Assembly (NCBI RefSeq): GCF_006152065.1
Contig: NZ_VDFW01000028.1
Location: forward strand, 1 to 64,000
Reading direction: 5' to 3'
DNA: 64,000 bases
Origin: Amycolatopsis alkalitolerans
Lineage (GTDB): Bacteria; Actinomycetota; Actinomycetes; Mycobacteriales; Pseudonocardiaceae
The notes under the pieces are model-generated. The model ran no database searches. It was not told the origin of the DNA and saw only the letters and a program-made list of their open reading frames with translations. Positions 53,815-62,556 of this stretch are shown piece after piece (positions within the stretch are counted from its first letter, which is position 1; every line of letters starts with the position of its first letter). A program made the translations under genes and the position numbers.

Positions 53815-56130
53815 ATGGAGAATTCGTCAGCACAAAGTCGAAAGCCGGCAGTTTTCGATACAATTTTCGACAAATCCGCGCAATCACCAGACGGCACGCT
53901 GAACCGCCCGAACATCGTGATGATCGTGTTGGATGATCTCGGATTCGGTGATTTTGGATGCCATGGATCGGGTATCGCAACACCGAATATTGACGCATTA
54001 GCAGATCACGGCCTTCGGTACAATAGCTTTCATGTAACGGCCGTTTGCTCGGCGACGCGGGCGTGCCTGTTGACGGGGCGCAACCATCACGCGGTCGGCA
54101 TGGGAGCTTTGGCGCATTTGTCGTTCCGTTTTCCCGGCTACACTGCTCGCATTCCCAAGTCGGCAGGCACGGTAGCCCGGCTACTGTGTGATGCCGGTTA
54201 CAACACGTTCGCGGTAGGAAAGTGGCACCTGACCCCGACTGCAGAGATAGGGCCGGCGGGACCCTTCGATCGGTGGCCTCTCGGGCTGGGATTCGAACGC
54301 CACTACGGCTTCCTCGACGGGATGACAGACCAGTGGATGCCCGATCTGGTGCGTGACAACGGTTTCATCGAGCCACCCGCCTCGCCGGATGAGGGTTATC
54401 ACCTGACCGAGGACTTGGCCTCGCAAGCCATCCGGCTGGTCCAGGACCAGCAGCAGGCCATGCCGGGCAAGCCGTTCTTCCTGTACCTCGCCACCGGCGC
54501 CCCGCATTGGCCGCACCAGGTACCGGCATCGTGGGCGCAGCCGTATCGGAACCAGTTCGACGCCGGCTGGGAAACCTATCGCCACGACATCTTCGAGCGG
54601 CAGCTCAAGCTCGGCGTCATACCGCCCACGACCATGCTCACCGAGCGGCCGTCGTGGGTGGCACAGTGGGAGGGCCTGCCCGCTGGTGAACGCCGCTTGT
54701 ACGCCCGGATGATGGAGGTCTACGCCGGATTCCTCACCCATGCCGACGCCCAGATAGGCCGGGTCCTCGACTTCCTGAGGACTCTTGGGGTCCTGGACGA
54801 CACACTCGTCATGGTCGTGTCCGACAATGGCGCCAGCGCCGACGGCGGACCCCATGGGATGCTGAGCAGCCCGGACGACGAGATCGCGACGATGCTCAGC
54901 CGCATCGACGAGCTCGGTGGGACGCGCAGCGCCTATAACCATTACGCGTGGGGCTGGGCCTGGGCTGGCAACACACCCTTCAAACTGTGGAAGGAGTACA
55001 CCTGGCTGGGCGGGGTGCGCGTCCCCCTGATCGTGCACTGGCCAACGGCGATCGCCAACGAGAACCACGGCCAGGTACGTGACCAGTTCTGTCACGCCAT
55101 CGACCTGATGCCCACAATCCTCGACGCCGCAGGCGTTGAGCTACCCGAGTCGGTCGACGGCGTCGCCCAGCAACGCGTCGACGGACGAAGTCTGCGGGCT
55201 ACCTTCAATGCCCCGAAAGCCCCGAGTCCACGAAGCACCCAATATTTCGAAATGCTGGGCTCCCGTGCCATCTATCACGACGGCTGGAAAGCAACCACAA
55301 ACCATGTCATCGGTTCGGCCGTGGACCGCCAACTCATCGAAGGCAGCCATTCCTTCGACACCGACAGCTGGTCATTGTATAGCCTGATCGACGACTTCTC
55401 CGAGGCAAACGACCTCGCTTCCGCCCGTCCCGATCAACTTCGCACCATGATCGAACAATGGTGGTTCGAAGCCGGCCGCAACCAGGTACTGCTCATGGAG
55501 GACCCCTACCGCCGTGCTGATGCGATGGAACCAGTGCCGGGCATGGAACCGCCCGTCTCCGCACCCCGTCGGGAAGCTCTGCCCGGTGGTGGCCGGGTCG
55601 ACACCCCATCGTTTCTCGCCGGCTTCCGCCTCACCGCCGAGGTTGAGCTGGCCAGCGATCGAGCGGCCGGCATCGTCGCCGCCCAACGCAACCGGGTCCT
55701 GGGCGGGCCGCGACTTCCCAGAAGCGGATGGGCATGCTATTTCGTCGAGGGCCGTATGACAGTCGCATTCAACCTCGACGGCAGCGCGCACACGAGCACC
55801 ACCGACGAGCCGATCGCCGCCGGCCGGCACGACATAGAGATCACCTATACGCCTTGCCGGGGCACGAGCCAGGGCACGGTTGCCATCATTCTTGATGGCC
55901 GGGAGGTATCCGCTCAGCCATTGCCATCCGAGGCGCAGGCTCCTCCATCGTGGCAGCACGTGCCGGCGACGCTGCTGGTCGGCCGCGACCACGGCTTCCC
56001 CCTCTGCGAGGACTACCAACCGCCCTTCCCGTTCACCGACCACATACACCGGATCACGTTCGAACTGCCCAAGTCTGAGTCACCGCCCCAGCTACACGAG
56101 CAGATCACGACGGCCCTCAAGCACGACTGA
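53815..56130 (+). CDS. Arylsulfatase (formylglycine-dependent)
   Basis: A 771-residue type I sulfatase. Metal-binding Asp40-Asp41 lie in IVMIVLDDLGFGD. The formylglycine site is CSATRACLLTGRN with Cys78 as the residue to be oxidised (C-x-A-x-R form). GKWHLTP and VVSDNGAS are also diagnostic, and a C-terminal jelly-roll-like region (about 590-760) follows. It hydrolyses sulfate esters, but the substrate is unknown. There is no signal peptide, so it is probably cytoplasmic. AGAGGA lies seven bases before the ATG. Two IclR paralogues flank it. An anaerobic or aerobic maturase must be encoded elsewhere. Confidence 0.94.
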   Translation: MENSSAQSRKPAVFDTIFDKSAQSPDGTLNRPNIVMIVLDDLGFGDFGCHGSGIATPNIDALADHGLRYNSFHVTAVCSATRACLLTGRNHHAVGMGALAHLSFRFPGYTARIPKSAGTVARLLCDAGYNTFAVGKWHLTPTAEIGPAGPFDRWPLGLGFERHYGFLDGMTDQWMPDLVRDNGFIEPPASPDEGYHLTEDLASQAIRLVQDQQQAMPGKPFFLYLATGAPHWPHQVPASWAQPYRNQFDAGWETYRHDIFERQLKLGVIPPTTMLTERPSWVAQWEGLPAGERRLYARMMEVYAGFLTHADAQIGRVLDFLRTLGVLDDTLVMVVSDNGASADGGPHGMLSSPDDEIATMLSRIDELGGTRSAYNHYAWGWAWAGNTPFKLWKEYTWLGGVRVPLIVHWPTAIANENHGQVRDQFCHAIDLMPTILDAAGVELPESVDGVAQQRVDGRSLRATFNAPKAPSPRSTQYFEMLGSRAIYHDGWKATTNHVIGSAVDRQLIEGSHSFDTDSWSLYSLIDDFSEANDLASARPDQLRTMIEQWWFEAGRNQVLLMEDPYRRADAMEPVPGMEPPVSAPRREALPGGGRVDTPSFLAGFRLTAEVELASDRAAGIVAAQRNRVLGGPRLPRSGWACYFVEGRMTVAFNLDGSAHTSTTDEPIAAGRHDIEITYTPCRGTSQGTVAIILDGREVSAQPLPSEAQAPPSWQHVPATLLVGRDHGFPLCEDYQPPFPFTDHIHRITFELPKSESPPQLHEQITTALKHD

Positions 56131-56346
56131 CACCCAACGGCGGGAAGCTTGTGTCGTACATCACGTCAGCGCGTCAGGTTCCTGTCCGGCTGGTAGAACG
56201 GCCAGTTCAGCCACACATGGTTACCTCCCGGCGGTCTCTTTCACCGGTAGTCATCACGCGTTCTGGAACTGGCCCCTGACATGCCCGTTCCACTCCCGCT
56301 AGCATCTGAAACATTGAAGCCGACGATCAAAACACAGGAGGCCTCC

Positions 56347-57183
56347 GTGGCGCGACGCAAGAAGAAGGACCGAGACGAGATCGAGGCCTCGGAGGTCGAA
56401 GAGCTATCGGAAGAGCGAGATTACTCCGTTCGCGCCGTCGAGCGGGTGTGCTTGATCTTGAACCTGCTGCAGGAGTCCGTCGACGGTATCGGGCTCAACG
56501 ACGTCGCGCAGACCACGGGCCTGCCCAAGTCCTCGGCCTTCCGTTACCTGTGGACCCTGGAGAATCACCGCTACGTCGAACGCGATCAGGACACCAGCCT
56601 GTATCGCCTGGGGCTCGGCTTCGTCGGCATGCAGTCGCGGCACCTGGAGATCCTCCGCGAGCGTGCGCGGCCGACCCTGGAGAACCTGCGTGACGAGTTC
56701 GGCGAGACCGCCAACCTCGGCCTCCTCGACGGTGACCACATCATCTACATCGACATCGTCGAGAGCCGCCGGGGCGTGCGCCTCGCCGCCACCCGTGGTG
56801 ACCGGGAACCCGTCCACTGCACCGCCCTCGGCAAGGCCATCGCCGCTCAACTGCCCGAAGACCGCGTGCGCCGGCTGCTGAACGAAACCGGCCTGGAGCG
56901 CCGCACCGCGAACACTGTCACCACCGTCGACGACTTCTTCGACGAGCTGGCCAAGGTCAAGCGGCTCGGCTACGCGGTCGACGACCGGGAAAACGAAGAG
57001 GACGGCCGCTGCGTCGCCGCGCCGCTGCTCGGCACTCACCTTCCCGCAGCCATCAGCGTGAGCGGCCCGTCGTCCCGGTTCACCCTGCAGGAGGTGAAGA
57101 AGGTCGCGAAAACCCTGCTCGACGTCGCCGCCGGGATCGCCACGAACCCCATCCCCGACCAGCGGACCGGCCCCTCGGCGTAG
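56347..57183 (+). CDS. IclR family regulator, paralogue 2
   Basis: About 278 residues, closely similar to the protein at 52902. It shares RDYSVRAVERVCLILN, TTGLPKSSAFRYLWTLE, GLGFVGMQSRHLEI, GETANLGLLDGDHIIYIDI, ALGKAIAAQLPEDRV and GRCVAAPLLGTHLPAAISVSGP. The N-terminus is extended by a charged Lys/Glu tract. The GTG at 56347 is chosen for CAGGAGG five bases upstream; an ATG at 56281 would add 22 residues. It lies 216 bases past the sulfatase. It could respond to an inositol or sulfated-sugar metabolite. Confidence 0.93.
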   Translation: MARRKKKDRDEIEASEVEELSEERDYSVRAVERVCLILNLLQESVDGIGLNDVAQTTGLPKSSAFRYLWTLENHRYVERDQDTSLYRLGLGFVGMQSRHLEILRERARPTLENLRDEFGETANLGLLDGDHIIYIDIVESRRGVRLAATRGDREPVHCTALGKAIAAQLPEDRVRRLLNETGLERRTANTVTTVDDFFDELAKVKRLGYAVDDRENEEDGRCVAAPLLGTHLPAAISVSGPSSRFTLQEVKKVAKTLLDVAAGIATNPIPDQRTGPSA

Positions 57184-57190
57184 CGACCCG

Positions 57191-57353
57191 TCAACGGGAG
57201 CGGCGGGCCACGTCATCGCGAACGGTCGCCAAGTCTGCGCCTGCCTCGCCGCGGCGGAGCGCATTCAGGCTCTCACCGATGCGAGCCATCGTCTCGCTGT
57301 CGCCGAGGATCTCGAGGGTGACCTCCCCGCCTTCAAGATCCTCGGACCCCGAA
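57191..57353 (-). pseudogene. Truncated Phd/RelB-like antitoxin remnant
   Basis: The frame ends in a C-terminal stretch (VTLEILGDSETMARIGESLN then AGADLATVRDDV) that resembles the tail of Phd/RelB-type antitoxins. No start codon, N-terminal DNA-binding part or toxin partner is found. It continues out of the shifted higA-like frame just upstream, so it is probably a relic of a second toxin-antitoxin pair. Assignment is weak. Confidence 0.4.
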
Positions 57354-57666
57354 TCAGGCGATGGCGGCAATGTCCCCGTCCTCGAAGTAGATCGATTGGT
57401 GCAGCCTGCCACCAATGCCGCCGCGTAACGTGCCAACGTGTCCTGACCCGAGATCTTGCCCTGCTCGATCTGGCAGATCCGTCGCTTCGTCACACCGACC
57501 CGGTCGGCGAGCTGTTGCTGGGTGAGGCCACGGTGCGGCGGATCTCGGCCAAACGGTAGCCCCGCACCGTCGCGAGTAGCTCGCGCTTACCCGCTTCAAC
57601 GGCCTCCTCATCGCCGGCACGCTCCACATGCTCCGCGCGAATGTCCTTCCACCGTGCGTAACCCAT
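57354..57666 (-). pseudogene. HigA-like XRE antitoxin gene with two frameshifts
   Basis: The intact reading would be MGYARWKDIRAEHVE, then GLTQQQLADRVGVTKRRICQ, then GGRLHQSIYFEDGDIAAIA. It lies in three successive frames, broken by one-base losses near 57530 (a CCC-to-CC context) and near 57425 (a GGG-to-GG context). Each shift restores the expected family sequence. Both breaks are in short homopolymers, so a sequencing error is conceivable, but the toxin beside it is also damaged. It follows the toxin remnant with a TAATG overlap, the normal higBA order. Confidence 0.6.
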
Positions 57667-57860
57667 TACGACCTGCCCTCCTCGGCTTGCCGTGCCTTCA
57701 GGTAGATCTCGTATCGCTGCTCGCTGAGCGGGATCATGTCTCCACGGATCGAACGCGAACAAGATTCGCGCTGTTCCTGGCCGCAACTCCTTCAGGTTCC
57801 CGACCTGGGAACCGACGATCGTGTCAGCCAGCGGCGGACACAGGCCACGTATAGCAGAGC
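57666..57860 (-). pseudogene. HigB/RelE-like toxin remnant
   Basis: Pieces of a HigB-type RNase toxin remain. PLADTIVGSQVGNLKELRPG and ARILFAFDPW in one frame are followed in another by IPLSEQRYEIYLKARQAEE and a TAA that overlaps the antitoxin start. The central part that normally links them (about 20 residues, around a GDK motif) is missing, so an internal deletion with a frameshift has destroyed the toxin. The N-terminus is also degraded. Confidence 0.6.
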
Positions 57861-57886
57861 TGTACACCAAGGGCATCGGTCGATGC

Positions 57887-58087
57887 CTAGAATGCCCTGC
57901 TTTCGCCGTCGAGCTCGGCGTGCTCCGAGTGCCGCCCCTCAAGCTGCAGGCACTTCGGGCAGCGCGGGTCGATGTCGTCGACCAGCCAGCCGTCCCGTTC
58001 CATGGCGGTGAACAGGTCCGTGAGCCGGTCGTAGGCCGGACCGCTCAGCCGTGTCTTGCACCCCACGCATTCGGCTATCAGTACCAT
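57887..58087 (-). CDS. Small four-Cys (zinc-ribbon-like) protein
   Basis: A 66-residue protein with two CxxC pairs (ECVGCKTRL near the N-terminus and RCPKCLQLEG in the second half), as in small zinc-ribbon proteins. AGAGGTAG overlaps its ribosome site; the ATG is two bases after the stop of the isomerase gene, so it is the last gene of the inositol operon. No family was recognised. It might be a metal-binding or redox helper. Confidence 0.65.
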   Translation of the reverse strand: MVLIAECVGCKTRLSGPAYDRLTDLFTAMERDGWLVDDIDPRCPKCLQLEGRHSEHAELDGESRAF

Positions 58088-58089
58088 CT

Positions 58090-59040
58090 CTACCTCTTTC
58101 CTCTACTCACCGACTCGGCGTTGAGCCCGGTGATGAAGTCGGCGGCCTGTTTGGCGCCCACCTGCGCGGGCTGCAACGGGTCCTCGTTCTCGATGCTGAG
58201 CACGTCCTCGTAGCCGGCTTCCGCCAGCGCCCCGAGGAACGACCGCCAGAACGAGGCAGGGTGCCCCTGCCCGACCGTCCGGAAGATCCACGACCGCCGG
58301 TCGATGTCCGCGAACGGTGTGGCGTCGAGAACACCGTTCAGGGCCAGCGAATCCGCGCGCATCTCGGTGTCCTTGAGATGCACATGGAAGATGGCGGGCC
58401 CGAGCGCGTGCACGACCCGTACCGGATCCATCTGCTGCCAGAACATGTGGCTCGGATCGACATTCGCGCCGATCACCGGCCCGATCTCGGTCCGCATCCG
58501 CTGCAGGGTCGGCACGTTGTACACCAGTTGCAGTGGATGCAGCTCCAGGGCGATCCGCGTGACGCCGTGCTGCACCGCGTACTCGGCCAGATCGTGCCAG
58601 ACCGCGAACGCCCGATCCCACTGCTCGCCGAGGATCGCGTAGCGGTCCTCCGGCCACGGGAACGTGATCCAATGGATCGCCCGTGCCTGCGCCGATTCGC
58701 CGGGGCATCCGGACATCGTCACGATCTTGTCCACGCCAAGGGCGCCCGCGAGCCGGATCGCCGCGCGGATGATCTCCACATGCCGCTCGCCCTCGCGCGG
58801 ATGCATGGGCCAGGCCGAGCAGTTCACCGCGGCCAGCCGCAATCCCCGCTCGCTCAGCTTGTCCACGAACTCAGCACGCCGTCGCGGATCCTCCAGCAGC
58901 TCGAACACCCGCATATGCGGCGCGCTCGACTGGCCGCCGGCCGCGATCTCCACGGCGCTCGCCCCGATGCTCACCGCGAAGTCGAGCGCTTCGTCGAGGG
59001 ACAGGCTGGCCACGGAATCCGTGTAGAGACAAAGATCCAT
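58090..59040 (-). CDS. Sugar phosphate isomerase/epimerase-like TIM-barrel (IolE/IolI type)
   Basis: A 316-residue xylose-isomerase-like TIM barrel. Metal-ligand phrases include GVTRIALELHPLQLVYN, IGANVDPSHMFWQQMDP, HVHLKDTEM and DVLSIENEDPLQ. In inositol operons this fold is used by IolE (2-keto-myo-inositol dehydratase) and IolI (inosose isomerase); sequence alone does not separate them here. The ATG at 59040 has AGGAGAG six bases upstream. It lies 11 bases after the Gfo/Idh gene. Confidence 0.85.
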   Translation of the reverse strand: MDLCLYTDSVASLSLDEALDFAVSIGASAVEIAAGGQSSAPHMRVFELLEDPRRRAEFVDKLSERGLRLAAVNCSAWPMHPREGERHVEIIRAAIRLAGALGVDKIVTMSGCPGESAQARAIHWITFPWPEDRYAILGEQWDRAFAVWHDLAEYAVQHGVTRIALELHPLQLVYNVPTLQRMRTEIGPVIGANVDPSHMFWQQMDPVRVVHALGPAIFHVHLKDTEMRADSLALNGVLDATPFADIDRRSWIFRTVGQGHPASFWRSFLGALAEAGYEDVLSIENEDPLQPAQVGAKQAADFITGLNAESVSRGKR

Positions 59041-59051
59041 AATGGACTCTC

Positions 59052-60212
59052 CTATCCCGCGCTGTAGAGGGACGTGCCGCGCGCCGGCGACCACTCCGGC
59101 AAGGACAGCTTCTTCAGGCCCAGCACGCCGTGCCGGAACACCGGATCGTCCCGGTCGAGCGGGATGCCCACCAGCTCGCCGGTGACAGCCGACTTGTACG
59201 CGCCCACGGTCGCCTCGAGAATCCGCAACCCGTCACGGCCCGGCGCCGCGGCGGGCCGGCCGGTCCGCACCGCATCGGCGAAATCGAGCAGGACCTGCTC
59301 GAACGAGTCCATGATGGGCTGGGGGATCCCGGTCATCTCCCGTTCGTCCGGGCCCAGCACCTCCCGCATGCCGGACGCCGTGTGGACCCGCACGTGTTCC
59401 ACCGGCGCCCACGGTGCGGTGCCCCCGTCGCGATACCGCACCGAAACCCGGCCCAGCTCACCGGTGACCTCGATCCCGCCGGGCCCGAGGCCCCAGGCGA
59501 TGTTGACCAGCGCCGCGTTGGCATCCGTCTCGAACCGGCACAGGGCGAGATCCTCCACGGTCGCGCTGGCTTCCCGGCTGCTGACATACGCCGAGACCCG
59601 CCGCACCGGCCGGCCCAGGAGCGTCTCGGCCAGGTAGACGCCGTGCACCATGTCCATGAGCACGCCGCCGCCGGAACTCACCGCTTCGTGCCGCCACCCG
59701 GCCCGGTACGCGGCCGCGCCCGGCACGTCGACCACCCCGAGGTAGTTGACGACGATTGTGCGGACGGGGCCGATTTCCCCTGAATCGATCACTTCTCGCG
59801 CAGCCTGAATTTCCGGCAGCCACAGGTAGTTGTGCACCATCGCGAGCGTCTGGCCCGCGTCCTCGGCCGCATCCACGGCCGCCGCGGCGTCCAGCGGCAC
59901 GGCCGCCAACGGCTTCTCGCACAGGATGTGCTTGCCCGACACCGCCGAGTTGAGCAGGACCTCCCGGCGCAGATGCTGCGGCGTGCAGATGTCCACCACG
60001 TCCACGTCGTCGCGGGCGATCAGGTGCACCGGATCGGCATGCACCTGCTCCGGGGCCAGGCCCGCCAGTTGCCGCGCCGAGTCCAGTGCCACCTCGGTCG
60101 GGTCGGCCAGCGCCACGACCTGCGCCACCTCGGGATGCGCCAGCCAGGTGGGCAGGTGGATGCGGGCGCCGATGTTGCCGCATCCGATGATGCCGATTCG
60201 CAGTGGTGTCAT
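59052..60212 (-). CDS. Gfo/Idh/MocA family oxidoreductase (probable inositol or sugar dehydrogenase)
   Basis: A 386-residue NAD(P)-dependent dehydrogenase. The nucleotide-binding fold opens LRIGIIGCGNIGARIHLPTW, and the conserved catalytic Lys is in ILCEKPLA. The C-terminal substrate domain has GGGVLMDMVHGVYLAETLLG. In this operon a dehydrogenase of myo- or scyllo-inositol (IolG/IolX-like) is likely. The ATG at 60212 overlaps the mmsA stop as ATGA. Confidence 0.9.
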   Translation of the reverse strand: MTPLRIGIIGCGNIGARIHLPTWLAHPEVAQVVALADPTEVALDSARQLAGLAPEQVHADPVHLIARDDVDVVDICTPQHLRREVLLNSAVSGKHILCEKPLAAVPLDAAAAVDAAEDAGQTLAMVHNYLWLPEIQAAREVIDSGEIGPVRTIVVNYLGVVDVPGAAAYRAGWRHEAVSSGGGVLMDMVHGVYLAETLLGRPVRRVSAYVSSREASATVEDLALCRFETDANAALVNIAWGLGPGGIEVTGELGRVSVRYRDGGTAPWAPVEHVRVHTASGMREVLGPDEREMTGIPQPIMDSFEQVLLDFADAVRTGRPAAAPGRDGLRILEATVGAYKSAVTGELVGIPLDRDDPVFRHGVLGLKKLSLPEWSPARGTSLYSAG

Positions 60213-61693
60213 CGTGTCTCCGGGAAGCCGAGGTCGACCTTCGAACTCGACGGCTCGGGCCATCGCGACGTGATGACCTTGCCGTGCGTGTAGAACTTGA
60301 TCCCTTCCCTGCCGTAGATATGGGTGTCGCCGAACAGGCTGTTCTTCCAGCCACCGAAGGAGAACTGCGCCGCGGGAACCGGGATCGGCACGTTGATCCC
60401 GACCATCCCGGCCTGCACGTCCTGGGCGAACCGCCGCGCGGCACCACCATCGCGGGTGAAGATCGCCGTGCCGTTGCCGTACGGGTTGTCGTTGACCAGC
60501 CGCACGGCCTGCTCGAACGTGCCGACCCGGGTCACGCTGAGCACCGGCCCGAAGATTTCGTCGTCATAAGCCCGCATTCCGGGCTTGACCTCGTCGAGCA
60601 ACGACGGCGCGAGGAAGAACCCGTCGGTGCCGGGCGTCGAGGAGCGCCCGTCGAGCACGACCGTGGCGCCCTCAGCCGGCGCGCGCTCGACATACTCGGC
60701 CACCCGGGCGCGATGATCCCGCGAGATGAGCGGCCCCATGTCGACCTGCTCGGCACCGTTGCCCATGGTCAGTTTCGGGATCCGCTGCCGGATCGCGTCG
60801 ACCAGCGCGTCCCCGACACCGCCGACGGCGACCACGACCGAGACGGCCATGCACCGCTCCCCCGCCGATCCGTACCCGGCCGAGACCGCGGCGTCGGCGG
60901 CCATGTCGATGTCCGCGTCCGGCAACACGATCATGTGGTTCTTCGCCCCGCCCAGCGCCTGACAACGCTTGCCCTGCAAGGTCACGGTCTCGTAGACGTA
61001 GCGCGCGACCGGGGTCGACCCGACGAACGACACCGCCGCCACGTCGCGATGGCGCAGCAGCACGTCGACGGCTTCGCGGTCCCCGTGCACAACGTTGAAC
61101 ACGCCATCAGGCACCCCGGCCTCGCGCAAGAGTTCGGCCATGAACGCCGGCGCCGACGGGTCCTTTTCGGACGGTTTCAGCACGAACGTGTTCCCGGTCG
61201 CGAGCGCGGGCGCCCACATCCACATCGGCACCATCGCCGGGAAGTTGAACGGGGTGATCCCCGCGCACACGCCCAGCGGCTGCCGCACGGAATGCACGTC
61301 GACGCCGGTGGACACCTGCTCGGCGTATTCGCCTTTCAGCAGTTCCGGGATTCCACAGCAGTATTCGATGACTTCGAGTCCACGGACGACTTCGGCGAGC
61401 GCGTCGGTGAGCGTCTTACCGTGCTCGGCGGTGACGCGCCGGGCGATCTCCTCGCGGCGGCGCAGGAAGACCTCACGGATGTCGAAGAACAGCTCGGCCC
61501 GCCGGGCCACCGACATCCCGCGCCAGCCCGGGAAGGCGTCCTTCGCAGCCTGTACCGCACGATCGACCTCGGAGACGGTCGCGAACTCGACACAGCCGGA
61601 CTGCCGGCCGGTCGCCGGGTTGAAGACCGGGCCGGTCTCGCCGCCGTTGACCACGGTGCGCCCGGCGATCCAATGACCGATGTGGTCGCTCAT
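60209..61693 (-). CDS. mmsA: CoA-acylating methylmalonate-semialdehyde dehydrogenase
   Basis: A 494-residue aldehyde dehydrogenase of the MmsA/IolA type, which turns malonic or methylmalonic semialdehyde plus CoA into acetyl- or propionyl-CoA. Signatures are GITPFNFPAMVPMWMWAPAL, LGGAKNHMIVLPDADID, the catalytic Cys in GSAGERCMAVS and NPYGNGTAIFTRDGGAARRF. In inositol degradation it is the last step. The ATG at 61693 overlaps the aldolase stop as ATGA. The gene may equally be called iolA. Confidence 0.95.
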   Translation of the reverse strand: MSDHIGHWIAGRTVVNGGETGPVFNPATGRQSGCVEFATVSEVDRAVQAAKDAFPGWRGMSVARRAELFFDIREVFLRRREEIARRVTAEHGKTLTDALAEVVRGLEVIEYCCGIPELLKGEYAEQVSTGVDVHSVRQPLGVCAGITPFNFPAMVPMWMWAPALATGNTFVLKPSEKDPSAPAFMAELLREAGVPDGVFNVVHGDREAVDVLLRHRDVAAVSFVGSTPVARYVYETVTLQGKRCQALGGAKNHMIVLPDADIDMAADAAVSAGYGSAGERCMAVSVVVAVGGVGDALVDAIRQRIPKLTMGNGAEQVDMGPLISRDHRARVAEYVERAPAEGATVVLDGRSSTPGTDGFFLAPSLLDEVKPGMRAYDDEIFGPVLSVTRVGTFEQAVRLVNDNPYGNGTAIFTRDGGAARRFAQDVQAGMVGINVPIPVPAAQFSFGGWKNSLFGDTHIYGREGIKFYTHGKVITSRWPEPSSSKVDLGFPETR

Positions 61694-62556
61694 CGCAGCC
61701 TCCTTCCGTGCGTGATGCCGACGAGCCGGCCGAAATACGGGACGGCCTCTTCGGCGAGCCATTTCCGTTGCTCGGTTTCGTCCAGCCCCAGCGCGCCGCC
61801 CCAGATGGGCCTCCCGGCGATGAACCCGCGCGCACCCGCGCTCATGGCTATCTCGAGTTGCGCGGCGAAGCTGTCCCGGTCGGTCTCGCCGCCCCCGAGC
61901 AGGACCCAGTCGGCTGCGGCGGTCAACTCGCGGCTTGCCTCAGCACTGCCTGGGAACGCCAGTTTCAACAGGTCCGCTCCGGAGCTCGCCAGGTCACGGG
62001 CCGCGGCGACGACCAGTTCGCCGAACGGGTAGTCCGTCTCGCCCTCGAGCCGGTACACCAACGGTTCCAGCACCAGCGGCAGGCCGTGGGCGTGCGCGTC
62101 CGCGGCCGCCCGCTCGATCAGTTCCCACTGCTGCCACGCGGTCGGGGGATGGTCGGCACGGTAGTAGACAAGCAGTTTGCAGCCGTCGCCGCCGAGCGCG
62201 GCCACGTCGGCGGCGCTGAACTCGAGCCGCGAAACCCGCCCGCCCGCGAACGGCGCGTACCCCTGCGCCTCCAGCGGCATGAGCACGCCGCCATCGCGCG
62301 GACGGCACCACTCGACCGCGGCCGGATCCAGGAGCACCCCGGACGCCTGCACGCCGAGCGCGTCCGCGATGCGGCCCTTGACCTCCAGCATCATCTCGGG
62401 GCTCACGTCCTCGATGCCGATCCGGGCGAAGGCGTTGCGCATCGCATCGCGGTGGTCCAGCGCGAGCAGGCAGAACGCCCCGTCCGCGTTCGCCAGCGCC
62501 CGCAGCCGCTCACCGAACGGCGACAGGGAGCTCAAGGCGTCCACGTGACCAGTCAT
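61690..62556 (-). CDS. LacD/DeoC-like class I aldolase
   Basis: About 288 residues of a TIM-barrel aldolase resembling tagatose-1,6-bisphosphate aldolase LacD. CLLALDHRDAMRNAF is near the N-terminus, the Schiff-base Lys is expected in ADLLKLAFPGS, and VLLGGGETD closes the barrel. In inositol operons the aldolase step (IolJ) splits 2-deoxy-5-keto-gluconate 6-phosphate into DHAP and malonic semialdehyde, so this protein probably fills that role. ATG 62556 is used; a GTG four codons later is possible. It overlaps the iolB gene by 47 bases. Confidence 0.82.
   Translation of the reverse strand: MTGHVDALSSLSPFGERLRALANADGAFCLLALDHRDAMRNAFARIGIEDVSPEMMLEVKGRIADALGVQASGVLLDPAAVEWCRPRDGGVLMPLEAQGYAPFAGGRVSRLEFSAADVAALGGDGCKLLVYYRADHPPTAWQQWELIERAAADAHAHGLPLVLEPLVYRLEGETDYPFGELVVAAARDLASSGADLLKLAFPGSAEASRELTAAADWVLLGGGETDRDSFAAQLEIAMSAGARGFIAGRPIWGGALGLDETEQRKWLAEEAVPYFGRLVGITHGRRLR

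Noticed and set aside
56255-56285. TGGAAC-N17-GTTCCA inverted repeat before the second IclR gene
   Set aside because: Arms are only six bases and the spacer is long; such a pair is expected by chance in this composition.
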